Below are positions 26,220 through 33,826 of a stretch of DNA of 40,313 nt, piece by piece; positions within the stretch are counted from its first letter, which is position 1; every line of letters starts with the position of its first letter. The DNA is from JBMFOH01 sp049969715 [NCBI: bacterium] (lineage in GTDB: Bacteria; DUMJ01): contig JBMFOH010000017.1 of NCBI GenBank assembly GCA_049969715.1, positions 1-40,313 of the forward strand, given 5' to 3'. A model generated the notes under the pieces. That model did no database searches, was not told where the DNA came from, and was given only the letters and a program-made list of their open reading frames with translations. A program made the position numbers and the translations under genes.

Positions 26220-26477
26220 CTATTGGGCTTTATTAAATGCCTCTAAAACAGCGCTCTGTATATTTTCCCTCATCTGATTGTTGATAGGGTGTGCAATATC
26301 TTTAAATTCCCCATTACCAACATCTCTTCTTGGCATAGCTACAAAATAACCATTTTTCCCATCGATAACTTTGAGTCCATGCACTACAAAAGCATCATCA
26401 AAGGTCACTGATGCAAAAGCTCTTACTTTCCCTTCTTGGGAGACAACTTTCCTTATTCTTACATCTGTAATCTTCAT
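26220..26477 (-). CDS. spoVG: SpoVG family RNA/DNA-binding regulator
   Basis: The 85-residue protein has the whole SpoVG pattern: MKITDVRIRKV, ASVTFDDAFVVHGLKVIDG, GYFVAMPRRD and FKDIAHPINNQMRE. SpoVG is a site-specific nucleic-acid-binding regulator found in many Firmicutes and spirochaetes, sporulating or not. It is the first gene after a clear promoter and GAGGTGG, and so leads the spoVG-tRNA-glmU-prs-rplY-pth-mfd-mazG series. Confidence 0.95.
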   Translation of the reverse strand: MKITDVRIRKVVSQEGKVRAFASVTFDDAFVVHGLKVIDGKNGYFVAMPRRDVGNGEFKDIAHPINNQMRENIQSAVLEAFNKAQ

Positions 26478-26510
26478 TAGTCTACCACCTCTTTATTCAA
26501 TCTAGCTCCT

Positions 26511-26539
26511 ATTATAACAAAAAAAGATTTTTATGTAAA
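26511..26539 (-). promoter_or_regulatory. Promoter of the spoVG-glmU operon
   Basis: On the - strand TTTACA (26539-26534) and TATAAT (26516-26511) are separated by exactly 17 bases rich in T. This is five of six and six of six to the consensus. The transcript would begin near 26504, giving a leader of about 27 bases before the ATG. Confidence 0.75.
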
Positions 26540-26589
26540 TAATGCATAGACCAGAATAAATGAGCTGATTATGATACTATTTACTCGAG

Positions 26590-27432
26590 CTAAGACTTTA
26601 TCGCTCCCATTGTAAGCCCAGAGATAAATTTTCTTGCTGCAAATACATATACAATTAAGACAGGTGTAATAGCAAGTGCAGTTCCACAGAGTAACCTTCC
26701 GTAATCAAACCCACGTGTGGCATCTCCTCTTAATGTGCTCAATGCCACAGGAAGTGTGTATTTTATCTCGTCCTTTAGTATCAAAAGAGGTCCCATAAAA
26801 TTGTTCCAACTTCCTAAAAAATTCATAATTCCTAGAGCACTTAATGCAGGAATAATAAGAGGGAATACAATTCTAAAGAACACCTGATATTCAGGACAGC
26901 CATCAATCCTTGCTGCATCTAAAAGTTCATCTGGTATCGATTCTTGCATATATTGCCTCAGCCAGAATATTCCAAATGCATTAGCTACTCCAGGGATTAT
27001 CAGTGCTTTAAAGCTATTTATCCAGTTAATCCATTTCATAATAATGAACCAAGGAATAATACCTATCATTCCGGGAATCATCATAGTTGCTAGCATAAAG
27101 GAGAACAATTTATCCTTACCTGGAAAGTTATATTTAGCAAAGGCGAATCCTCCAAGGGAACAGAAGAAGAGAGATAGGGCAGTATAAGTAGTTGCAATGA
27201 AGGCACTATTAAGGAAATTTCTCCAAAAAGGTAACCTTTCCATTAGGTTTCTGTAGTTTTCTAGGAAGTTTGTTCCAAAGAAGAATGTTGGAGGAAACCT
27301 AAAGATTTCTCTGTTAGAACAGGTAGCGAGAATCCACATCCAATAGAAGGGAAAAAGGGACAAAAATGAGCCAATGCTCAAAAACAAATAAAGAGTAAAT
27401 ATTTTGATAAAAGACATCTCTCTAATCTTCAT
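26590..27432 (-). CDS. Sugar ABC transporter permease (MalG/CUT1 type)
   Basis: A 280-residue inner-membrane permease with six hydrophobic helices. After FPFYWMWILATCSNREIFRFP come GGFAFAKYNFPGKDKLF and the EAA loop ELLDAARIDGCPEYQVFFRIVFPLI, which contacts the ATPase. The end is FAARKFISGLTMGAIKS. The true start is ATG 27432 (MKIREMSF), which overlaps the MalF stop (ATGA) and has GGGAGG eight bases upstream. No ATPase gene is present, as usual for CUT1 systems that share a common MsiK-like ATPase elsewhere. Confidence 0.92.
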   Translation of the reverse strand: MKIREMSFIKIFTLYLFLSIGSFLSLFPFYWMWILATCSNREIFRFPPTFFFGTNFLENYRNLMERLPFWRNFLNSAFIATTYTALSLFFCSLGGFAFAKYNFPGKDKLFSFMLATMMIPGMIGIIPWFIIMKWINWINSFKALIIPGVANAFGIFWLRQYMQESIPDELLDAARIDGCPEYQVFFRIVFPLIIPALSALGIMNFLGSWNNFMGPLLILKDEIKYTLPVALSTLRGDATRGFDYGRLLCGTALAITPVLIVYVFAARKFISGLTMGAIKS

Positions 27433-28337
27433 TGTATAGGCCTCCCAGCGAAGATCTTCCAATTTATTATTGATATGATTACAATCAGGATAAACATTAG
27501 ATAGGATAATGCAGAGGCATATCCAAACTTTCCCCACTCAAAACCTGTGAGGTATAGATATAAGCCTAACGTTAATCCAGAATTATTAGTACCCCCCATA
27601 GAACCTACCAGCATATAGGGTTCATCAAATGTTGTGATAGTACCTATTATAGATAGGATGACTGAGAAAAGAATAACTGGCCGCAATAGAGGAATAGTTA
27701 TATGCCTAAATACTTGGAAAAGGCTAGCACCATCAACCTTCGCAGCATCATATAGTTCAGTAGGAATACTTTGTAACCCTGCAAGATAGATGACTATATT
27801 CCATCCTAGCCATCTCCATATGAATAAAATCATTATTGCCGGTTTTACCCAAAAGCCTGTTCCTCCCCACCAATCTATTGGTTTTAATCCGATACTCTGA
27901 AGGAGATAATTTATTAGTCCGTATTGAACCCCATATAGGGTTAAAAAGATTATTGAGACTGCAACAGAGGATGTTACATTAGGTGCAAAATATGCCATCT
28001 TGAAAAAGTCTTTATATTTAACAATCTCTGAATTTATCAAAAACGCTATTATAAGGGCTAAGGTGAGCATAATAAGATGAGTGATTAAGCCAATATAAAC
28101 CAGAGTGTTTATTAAGGCTTTCCAAAATAGTCTATCCTTGAGAAGTGCTATATAGTTAGAAATACCTACCCATTGCATCTGTCCTATACCATCCCAGGAA
28201 TTAAAACTCAAGAAGAGAGAAAAAAGAATTGGAAATAAGCCAAAGATAACAAAAAGGATATAGAATGGAGATATATATAGATATGCTAGCCAGTTCTTTT
28301 TAACCTGATACCAGAGGTTGTCTCTCTTTGAAGTCAT
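27429..28337 (-). CDS. Sugar ABC transporter permease (MalF/CUT1 type)
   Basis: A 302-residue permease with six hydrophobic helices. Typical parts are YISPFYILFVIFGLFPILFS, FNSWDG, NTLVYIG and the EAA loop ELYDAAKVDGASLFQVFRHI with TIPLLRPV. It has AGGAGG seven bases before the ATG. The gene follows the binding-protein gene after a 66-base gap that contains a hairpin, and overlaps the next permease by four bases. Confidence 0.92.
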   Translation of the reverse strand: MTSKRDNLWYQVKKNWLAYLYISPFYILFVIFGLFPILFSLFLSFNSWDGIGQMQWVGISNYIALLKDRLFWKALINTLVYIGLITHLIMLTLALIIAFLINSEIVKYKDFFKMAYFAPNVTSSVAVSIIFLTLYGVQYGLINYLLQSIGLKPIDWWGGTGFWVKPAIMILFIWRWLGWNIVIYLAGLQSIPTELYDAAKVDGASLFQVFRHITIPLLRPVILFSVILSIIGTITTFDEPYMLVGSMGGTNNSGLTLGLYLYLTGFEWGKFGYASALSYLMFILIVIISIINWKIFAGRPIQ

Positions 28338-28363
28338 TTCTAACCCTCCTAGATGATCGAAGA

Positions 28364-28387
28364 GGTGGTTCCGATAAGGAAACCACC
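28364..28387 (-). promoter_or_regulatory. Intercistronic hairpin between binding protein and permease genes
   Basis: GGTGGTTCC and GGAAACCACC pair with one bulged A around a five-base loop. There is no T-tract after it on the - strand, so it is not a full terminator. Such stem-loops after binding-protein genes are known to stabilise the upstream mRNA and favour more binding protein than permease (malE-malF case). Confidence 0.55.
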
Positions 28388-28403
28388 CCTTTATATATTA
28401 GAC

Positions 28404-29627
28404 TTACTTTATCCCTACTTTCTCTCTTATCTCGTCTGCAGCATCTTTCAATGCTTTTGCTGGATCGAGTCCTTGGTCAATGCAGTTAGCAACATGCTGC
28501 ATAAGTATAGATTCTGCCATAGGGTCGTTAGGATTTACTACGGGGATAGGTGTCTGTTTTGCAATATTGATGAACAGAAGTCTCTGTTTCTGTCCACCAA
28601 AGTATGGATCAGGCTCGTAGAATATTGGATCGTTCCAAGCGGTAGTAAGTGCTGGGAAAAAGTCTACAGCCTTGTATATAGCTATCTGAGAACTCTTTCT
28701 AGCCAAAGCAAACTCGATAAACTTCCATGCTTCCTCTTTATGTTTTGATTGTTCTGGTATTGCCAGATTAGAACCTCCCCAATTCAATCCTGGAGTTTCA
28801 GGTATGGGCACTATCCCCCACTTACCTATTCCATTTGGATCTAACCATGTCTTTAAGAATCCACCAAACCAGCAGCCTACAATCTGGGTGGCAATCTTTC
28901 CATCTGGTATCATAGCTTGCCATTCTGGAGTCCACATACTTACCTTAGCATCTAATCCTAACTCTCTTACCTTTTTAGCTACAGTCAATGCCTTAAGGGC
29001 TCTAGGGCTATCTACTGCTACCTTACCTTCCTTGTCAAAGAAATCTTGGTGAGCGTAGTAGATATAGAAGATACTCGAGGCATTCTCTATCATCCATTGC
29101 TTTCCAGGGATAGTAATCTTTTTCCCTACATCGATATATTTATCCCATGTAGACAATAACTTTTGGACAGCTGATGGATCTGATGGTAGACCTGCCTTTT
29201 GGAATAGGTCTCTTCTATAGAAAACTGCTGCAGGGCCAATATCCCAAGGAAAAGCTATAAGCCTTCCGTCGGATGTTAGAGATTCATGCCATTTATATGG
29301 CACTACAATCTTTTCATATCTTACTGCATTGTAGGGAGGCTTTAGTAGATCTACAAGTCCTCCCTTTGTAGCAAACTTGGCAATCTGAGCGATCTCAATT
29401 CCACAGATATCAGGTGCTCCAGCCCCTGCTGCAATAGATGTTAATAGTTTATTGTGAACATCAGGATTTGACATTATCTTTATATCTACTTTAATATTTG
29501 GATACTTCTTATAGAACTCTGGTAAGATTGGTTTAAATGCCTCGTCCCATGGACTCCAGCCCCACAATGTTATGGTTACCTGTTGGGCTTTAGCAAAAGA
29601 GAGACTAGATACTATTTTATCTATATT
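28404..29627 (-). CDS. Sugar ABC transporter substrate-binding protein, 5' end damaged
   Basis: A family-1 extracellular sugar-binding protein. The mature part is intact: QQVTITLWGWSPWDEAFKPI, PNIKVDIKIMSN, AGAGAPDICGIEIAQIAKFA, LIAFPWDIGPAAVFYRRDLF and, at the end, PAKALKDAADEIREKVG. The frame is open back to 29627 and still contains VSSLSFAKAQ, the end of a signal peptide with its cleavage site, but then stops (29628-29630). No ATG, GTG or TTG is available before the mature region, and the basic start plus most of the hydrophobic core are missing. The first canonical codon (TTG 29567) is inside the mature protein. So the gene appears truncated at the 5' side, and its promoter may have been lost with it. 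The transporter may be silent. Confidence 0.8.
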   Translation of the reverse strand, partial: NIDKIVSSLSFAKAQQVTITLWGWSPWDEAFKPILPEFYKKYPNIKVDIKIMSNPDVHNKLLTSIAAGAGAPDICGIEIAQIAKFATKGGLVDLLKPPYNAVRYEKIVVPYKWHESLTSDGRLIAFPWDIGPAAVFYRRDLFQKAGLPSDPSAVQKLLSTWDKYIDVGKKITIPGKQWMIENASSIFYIYYAHQDFFDKEGKVAVDSPRALKALTVAKKVRELGLDAKVSMWTPEWQAMIPDGKIATQIVGCWFGGFLKTWLDPNGIGKWGIVPIPETPGLNWGGSNLAIPEQSKHKEEAWKFIEFALARKSSQIAIYKAVDFFPALTTAWNDPIFYEPDPYFGGQKQRLLFINIAKQTPIPVVNPNDPMAESILMQHVANCIDQGLDPAKALKDAADEIREKVGIK

Positions 29628-29690
29628 TTACTTCTTTCTATAGAACTGTCAAGGTCCGTTTAACTCTCCCAGAAATTGAAAGAATAAGAA

Positions 29691-29722
29691 TTGACAAAGG
29701 TACCTGATATATGTTAACATAT
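29691..29722 (+). promoter_or_regulatory. Peroxiredoxin promoter with 14-bp palindrome
   Basis: A perfect TTGACA (29691-29696) lies upstream of TAACAT (29715-29720) at 18 bases. Overlapping the -10 is ATATGTTAACATAT (29709-29722), a perfect 14-base palindrome centred on GTTAAC, a likely operator. It does not match the PerR box. Confidence 0.5.
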
Positions 29723-29757
29723 TAGTAGTTAAAAACTATTATTAGGAGGTGTTATAA

Positions 29758-30405
29758 ATGGAAGAACAGGTAAAATCGGTAAGTCTACCTAGATTAAATG
29801 AACTTGCTCCAGAATTTGAGGCAATCACTACCCATGGAAAGTTGAAGCTTTCAGATTTTAGAGGAAAATGGGTAATACTTTTCTCTCATCCTGCAGACTT
29901 TACTCCTGTATGTACAACAGAATTTGTTGCCTTTAGCAAGGCTTATGAAGAGTTTGTAAAGAGAAACACCCAATTAATAGGTCTTAGTATAGATAGTATA
30001 TATTCGCATCTAGCGTGGACTCAGAATATAGAAAAGAATTTTGGTGTAAAGGTTCCGTTCCCCATCATAGCAGACTTGGATATGAAAGTAGCTACCCTTT
30101 ACGGAATGGTTCATCCACAGGCAAGTAGTACCCAAGCTGTAAGAGCTGTATTTTTTATAGATGAGAAAGGTATCTTAAGAGCTATGGTCTATTATCCTCT
30201 AACTAATGGTAGAAATATCCAAGAGATTATAAGACTATTAGATGCACTCCAGACAAGTGATAAATATGGGGTAGCTACTCCTGCTAATTGGATCCCAGGA
30301 GAAAAGGTTATTGTTTCTCCTCCAGTGACGCAGGAATCTGTTGAGAAAAGAATTAAAGAAGGTTATGAGTGTATAGATTGGTATCTTTGTTTCAAGAGTA
30401 TCTAG
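29758..30405 (+). CDS. Peroxiredoxin, Prx6/archaeal thioredoxin peroxidase type
   Basis: The protein reduces peroxides at a cysteine. The peroxidatic motif PADFTPVCTTEF places Cys at 52. Two further cysteines near the end, C205 and C211 (YECIDWYLCFKSI), have the same six-residue spacing as C207/C213 of Aeropyrum pernix thioredoxin peroxidase (C50), so the enzyme probably uses the same disulphide relay. The domain SQLAWTQNIEKNFG-like region and NGRNIQEIIRLLDALQ are family typical. The length of 215 residues fits. AGGAGG lies eight bases before the ATG, and a promoter with a palindrome lies upstream. It is monocistronic, with a hairpin after the stop. Confidence 0.93.
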   Translation: MEEQVKSVSLPRLNELAPEFEAITTHGKLKLSDFRGKWVILFSHPADFTPVCTTEFVAFSKAYEEFVKRNTQLIGLSIDSIYSHLAWTQNIEKNFGVKVPFPIIADLDMKVATLYGMVHPQASSTQAVRAVFFIDEKGILRAMVYYPLTNGRNIQEIIRLLDALQTSDKYGVATPANWIPGEKVIVSPPVTQESVEKRIKEGYECIDWYLCFKSI

Positions 30406-30420
30406 ACTATTTCCTAAATT

Positions 30421-30450
30421 AGAGGGGGATGGTTATAGCCATTCCCCTCT
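30421..30450 (+). terminator. Hairpin after peroxiredoxin
   Basis: AGAGGGGGATGG and CCATTCCCCTCT form a 12-pair stem (one G-U) with a six-base loop, 15 bases after the stop. The following bases are ATCATATCTA, not a T-run, so it is a strong stem but an imperfect intrinsic terminator. Confidence 0.6.
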
Positions 30451-30507
30451 ATCATATCTAAACTTAATTTAATAAAATTCAATAATTGAAAATCAAAATA
30501 TCAAATA

Positions 30508-30536
30508 TTGACAAATTTATTTCATAAAATTATAAT
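30508..30536 (+). promoter_or_regulatory. Full-consensus promoter of the MFS gene
   Basis: TTGACA (30508-30513) and TATAAT (30531-30536) are separated by exactly 17 bases, a perfect match to the housekeeping sigma consensus. AT-rich DNA upstream may act as an UP element. Transcription would begin near 30543. Confidence 0.8.
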
Positions 30537-30568
30537 ATGAAATATAAAAATCTAAATTGGGGGTAAAA

Positions 30569-31786
30569 ATGAGAAAGATATGGAATAGAGATCTAAATTT
30601 TCTTCTTCTAGGTCAATCTATCTCAAGGCTGGGAGACAGTGCTCATTATATAGCTATTATGTGGTTTATTCTTGAAAAGACAGGTTCAAGTGCTATTATG
30701 GGAACTCTATCTGCTATTGCATATATTCCATCACTTGCCTTAGGGCCCCTTGCAGGGATAGTAGCAGATAGATATTCTAGAAAGAAGATTATATTCTTTA
30801 CCGATCTTATTAGGGGGATTATAGTTTCTCTCCTTGCTTTTTTCTTCTTTACTAAAGGACTAACTATTTCTGAGATATTCATTCTTACCATACTCCTTGG
30901 AACATCTTCTGCATTTTTTAATCCCTGTATCCCTTCGGCAATCCCAGAGATGGTAGATGCGAAAGACCTCCCTAGAGCAAACTCTCTCTTTTCTATCGCT
31001 GGCAGGGTTACTGACATAATAGGACCGTCTATAGGGGGGATTGTTTATAAGATTCTAAGTGCAGGATGGCTCTTTGCCTTTAATGCCATTTCCTTTTTTG
31101 TCTCTTCTATTTTTACCATCTTTATAAAGATACCGCAAAACTATAAAGAAGGAAGGATAAACATCTTTGGTGACATAAAAGAGGTATTAAAAAGGGTAAG
31201 AGAAGATGAAAATCTGATGACATTGGGGATAAGTGCTGCTATTCTTAATCTGTTTTATGTCCCATTCTTTATCCTACTTCCTGTTTATATAAAGAACTAT
31301 CTACTACTTGATGCCTCTATATATGGTTTTGTGCTAGGGGCAGGAGGTATAGGGAGTCTAGTAGGTCTTCTTATTACCTCTAGTATCTCCTTCTCAGGAG
31401 ATGCCAGATATAATCTCTTTAGGTTTTCTCTTATGGGACAGGGAATCTCGGTTGGGCTCCTTGCTCTTCCTCTAAACAGTATTCATCTTGTCAGTCTTTT
31501 CTTTATTATTGATCTTTTAAATATATTTGTAAATATTTATATAAATACCGCCTTACAGTTGATGGTACCTAGTCAAGAGAGGGGAAGATTCTTTGGTCTC
31601 TTAGGACTATTCACTGGGGGACTTATGCCTATTTCCATGAGTCTATCAGGTATTATAGCCGAGTTTGTAAGGATCCCGTTAATCTTCACCTTCTGCGCTA
31701 TTGTTATCTTATATATGAGTTGGAAGATAGTTACTCTAAGGTCTCTAAAAAGATTCTTTTTAGTTAAAGAACAAAATGAAGGATAG
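30569..31786 (+). CDS. MFS transporter (MFS_3, drug/metabolite exporter type)
   Basis: A membrane protein of about 405 residues with some twelve hydrophobic helices. It begins NRDLNFLLLGQSISRLGDSA, and the loop between helices 2 and 3 reads GIVADRYSRKKIIFFTDLIR, the MFS signature. It resembles the MefA/EntS-like MFS_3 group that exports macrolides, enterobactin or lipids; the substrate cannot be told. The start is ATG 30569, with TGGGGGT five bases upstream, rather than an in-frame TTG at 30557. The gene has its own strong promoter and no partner gene. Confidence 0.85.
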   Translation: MRKIWNRDLNFLLLGQSISRLGDSAHYIAIMWFILEKTGSSAIMGTLSAIAYIPSLALGPLAGIVADRYSRKKIIFFTDLIRGIIVSLLAFFFFTKGLTISEIFILTILLGTSSAFFNPCIPSAIPEMVDAKDLPRANSLFSIAGRVTDIIGPSIGGIVYKILSAGWLFAFNAISFFVSSIFTIFIKIPQNYKEGRINIFGDIKEVLKRVREDENLMTLGISAAILNLFYVPFFILLPVYIKNYLLLDASIYGFVLGAGGIGSLVGLLITSSISFSGDARYNLFRFSLMGQGISVGLLALPLNSIHLVSLFFIIDLLNIFVNIYINTALQLMVPSQERGRFFGLLGLFTGGLMPISMSLSGIIAEFVRIPLIFTFCAIVILYMSWKIVTLRSLKRFFLVKEQNEG

Positions 31787-31848
31787 GATTTAATTGGAAA
31801 ACAATATCAATATTATATTCTATGAGCTTTTATATGAATGCTACCTAT

Positions 31849-31878
31849 TTGACAATATAAATAATTTTATTGTATAAT
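31849..31878 (+). promoter_or_regulatory. Promoter and operator-like repeat of the family-5 ABC operon
   Basis: TTGACA (31849-31854) and TATAAT (31873-31878) stand 18 bases apart. Inverted arms ACAATA (31852-31857) and TATTGT (31868-31873) flank the spacer and touch both hexamers, as a repressor site would. The transcript would carry a leader of about 150 bases (31885-32038). In it I see a tiny ORF (ATGAAAGTGGGAAAAGAAGG, then TAA) behind GAAGGGAG, and the small hairpin TTAACCCTAGAAGGGTAA, but no known riboswitch. Confidence 0.6.
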
Positions 31879-32038
31879 CTCCTTGGAGGAGAGGGATTGA
31901 AGGGAGATGAAAGTGGGAAAAGAAGGATAATAAGATATTTACAATATTACTTTAGAGGTCGTCCAGTCAAGTTAACCCTAGAAGGGTAATGAAGGTTTTC
32001 TATTGATCCCAATTATAAAGGCTTGGAGGTGAAAAGAA

Positions 32039-33763
32039 GTGAAGATTTTAAGGGTAATCTTGATTTTTGATTTGATACTATCCTTTTTAACTATTTCTAT
32101 TCCAGTGATGGCTCAGGAGTATCCTGTACCAAGGGAACAAACGGTAGTAATAGAAACAGATACAAATTATACAGTCTTTGATAAGGCGAACCCGTTTGCT
32201 CCAAGAGGTAGTCAGTGGGGTTCTGGTTGGCATCAAGTAGCAAATGAGTGGGACTGGTATATAAATTATGCTACAGGTGAAACTATCTATTGGAGAATCA
32301 CGGGCTGGAAATACTCAAAGGACCATAAGTCCCTCTATTGGTACATAAGAAAGGGAGTAACTTGGAACGATGGCCAACCTTACACTGCTGAGGATGTAGT
32401 GTTTACTATAAACACTCTTGTAAAGAACAAGGACTTGATAGGTGCGGGAAATGTAGAGAATGTAGCTTCTGCAGAGGTGGTTGACCCTTATACTGCTCTT
32501 ATAAAGTTTAAACACCCTGAATATAGGTTCCATCAGAACCTAAGGATGTGGGGAGGAATTACAATAGTTGCTAAGCATATCTGGGAAGGTAAGGACTTAA
32601 AGGATTTCAGTAATTGGCCACCAGTAGAGACTGGACCATACAAGTTCTATAAATATTATAAAGAACTCAATATGTTTGTATGGGAAAGGGATGACAACTA
32701 TTGGGCAAAGAAGGTATTTAATAAGTCTCCAGGTCCTAAGTATGTAATATTCAGAATGGCTCCTCCCCCAGATATAGACCTTGCCGATTTTGTCAAGGGT
32801 GGGGTAGACGCTCCTCTTCCTCACATCTTTACTTGGGATATGATAAAGGCGGCACAAAGACAGACGAAGAATGTGGTTTTAGCTCCCTATATGGATGCAG
32901 TTAGTCAGGGTATCTGTTCTTATAACTGCGCCAAATATCCAACAAGTAATAGAGATTTCAGATGGGCTATACAGTATCTATTAGATAGAGACAAACTGGC
33001 TAGGACATATAATATGGCAGAAAGGTCTTATCCTACAATGTGGCCATGGCCAGACTGGAAATCATTACATAAGTGGGAATTTCCAGAGATCAAAGCAAAA
33101 TACGGCGAGCAAATGACATATAATCCTAAGAAGGCAGAGGAGATTCTAGATAAGCTTGGTTTCAGAAAGGGACCAGATGGTAAAAGGAGAACTCCAAAAG
33201 GTGAGCCTCTTAGCTTAGTTCTTCTTACTAGACCGGCTCCAGATGTAGGTTATTTCCATGCCAAACATCTCTCTGATGAACTAGCAAAGATTGGTGTAGA
33301 AGGAATTGTAAAGTCTGTGGACCCTGGAATGTTTGGAGAATTAGTTAATACTGGTAATTACGATATCTCTTTTGATGTCTTGGACGTTGCGGTTGCCTTT
33401 CCTAACGATATATATTTCTTCTTCCTTTCATTTAATTCTAAATGGGCAAAACCTATAGGAGAATACCAGACTGCTGGAGACAGAGGAAGGTCTAGACTTA
33501 AGTCTAAACTTTTAGATGCCGTTACAGAGAAGATGGCTAGTCTTGACCCTGAGAGTCCTACCTATATGTCTTTGGCAAAAACAGGTTTAGATATCTGGTA
33601 CAAAGAGCTTCCTAGTGTTCCTCTCATTGAGAAGATGTTTGTCCAGACATTCTCTAACAAGTATTGGGATGGATGGCCTACAGAAGGGGATATGTATCAG
33701 GTTCCCTATCAATGGTGGCCAAGTTTTATATTTATTTTGTTTAATCTAAAACCAAGTAAATAA
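32039..33763 (+). CDS. ABC transporter substrate-binding protein, family 5 (oligosaccharide/peptide)
   Basis: A 574-residue extracellular solute-binding protein of the DppA/OppA family. A signal peptide (about 1-25) ends in VMAQEYP. The mature part has GVTWNDGQPYTAEDVVFTIN, the family signature, and PVETGPYKFYKYYKELNMFV. Tryptophan and tyrosine are abundant in the binding region (WHQVANEWDWYINYATGETI), as in thermophile homologues that bind oligosaccharides rather than peptides. Two Gfo/Idh oxidoreductases close the operon, which supports a sugar-like ligand; this is inference. The start is GTG behind GGAGGTG. A hairpin follows the stop. Confidence 0.9.
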   Translation: MKILRVILIFDLILSFLTISIPVMAQEYPVPREQTVVIETDTNYTVFDKANPFAPRGSQWGSGWHQVANEWDWYINYATGETIYWRITGWKYSKDHKSLYWYIRKGVTWNDGQPYTAEDVVFTINTLVKNKDLIGAGNVENVASAEVVDPYTALIKFKHPEYRFHQNLRMWGGITIVAKHIWEGKDLKDFSNWPPVETGPYKFYKYYKELNMFVWERDDNYWAKKVFNKSPGPKYVIFRMAPPPDIDLADFVKGGVDAPLPHIFTWDMIKAAQRQTKNVVLAPYMDAVSQGICSYNCAKYPTSNRDFRWAIQYLLDRDKLARTYNMAERSYPTMWPWPDWKSLHKWEFPEIKAKYGEQMTYNPKKAEEILDKLGFRKGPDGKRRTPKGEPLSLVLLTRPAPDVGYFHAKHLSDELAKIGVEGIVKSVDPGMFGELVNTGNYDISFDVLDVAVAFPNDIYFFFLSFNSKWAKPIGEYQTAGDRGRSRLKSKLLDAVTEKMASLDPESPTYMSLAKTGLDIWYKELPSVPLIEKMFVQTFSNKYWDGWPTEGDMYQVPYQWWPSFIFILFNLKPSK

Positions 33764-33772
33764 CATAGCCTT

Positions 33773-33810
33773 AGGGGAGACTCAAGGTCTTATAAAGTAG
33801 AGCCTCCCCT
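33773..33810 (+). promoter_or_regulatory. Intercistronic hairpin after the family-5 binding protein
   Basis: AGGGGAGACTC (33773-33783) pairs with GAGCCTCCCCT (33800-33810) with one A-C mismatch. No T-run follows; the next gene's GAGGAG begins within a few bases. It most likely stabilises the binding-protein mRNA or attenuates read-through. Confidence 0.6.
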
Positions 33811-33826
33811 TTCAAGAGGAGAAAAT

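Noticed and set aside
28353-28748. 131-codon + strand open frame opposite the sugar-binding protein
   Set aside because: Cysteine/tyrosine-rich antisense translation of a real gene, without ribosome binding site.
31885-32038. Riboswitch in the leader of the family-5 operon
   Set aside because: No known aptamer core was recognised; only a small hairpin and a tiny ORF are visible.
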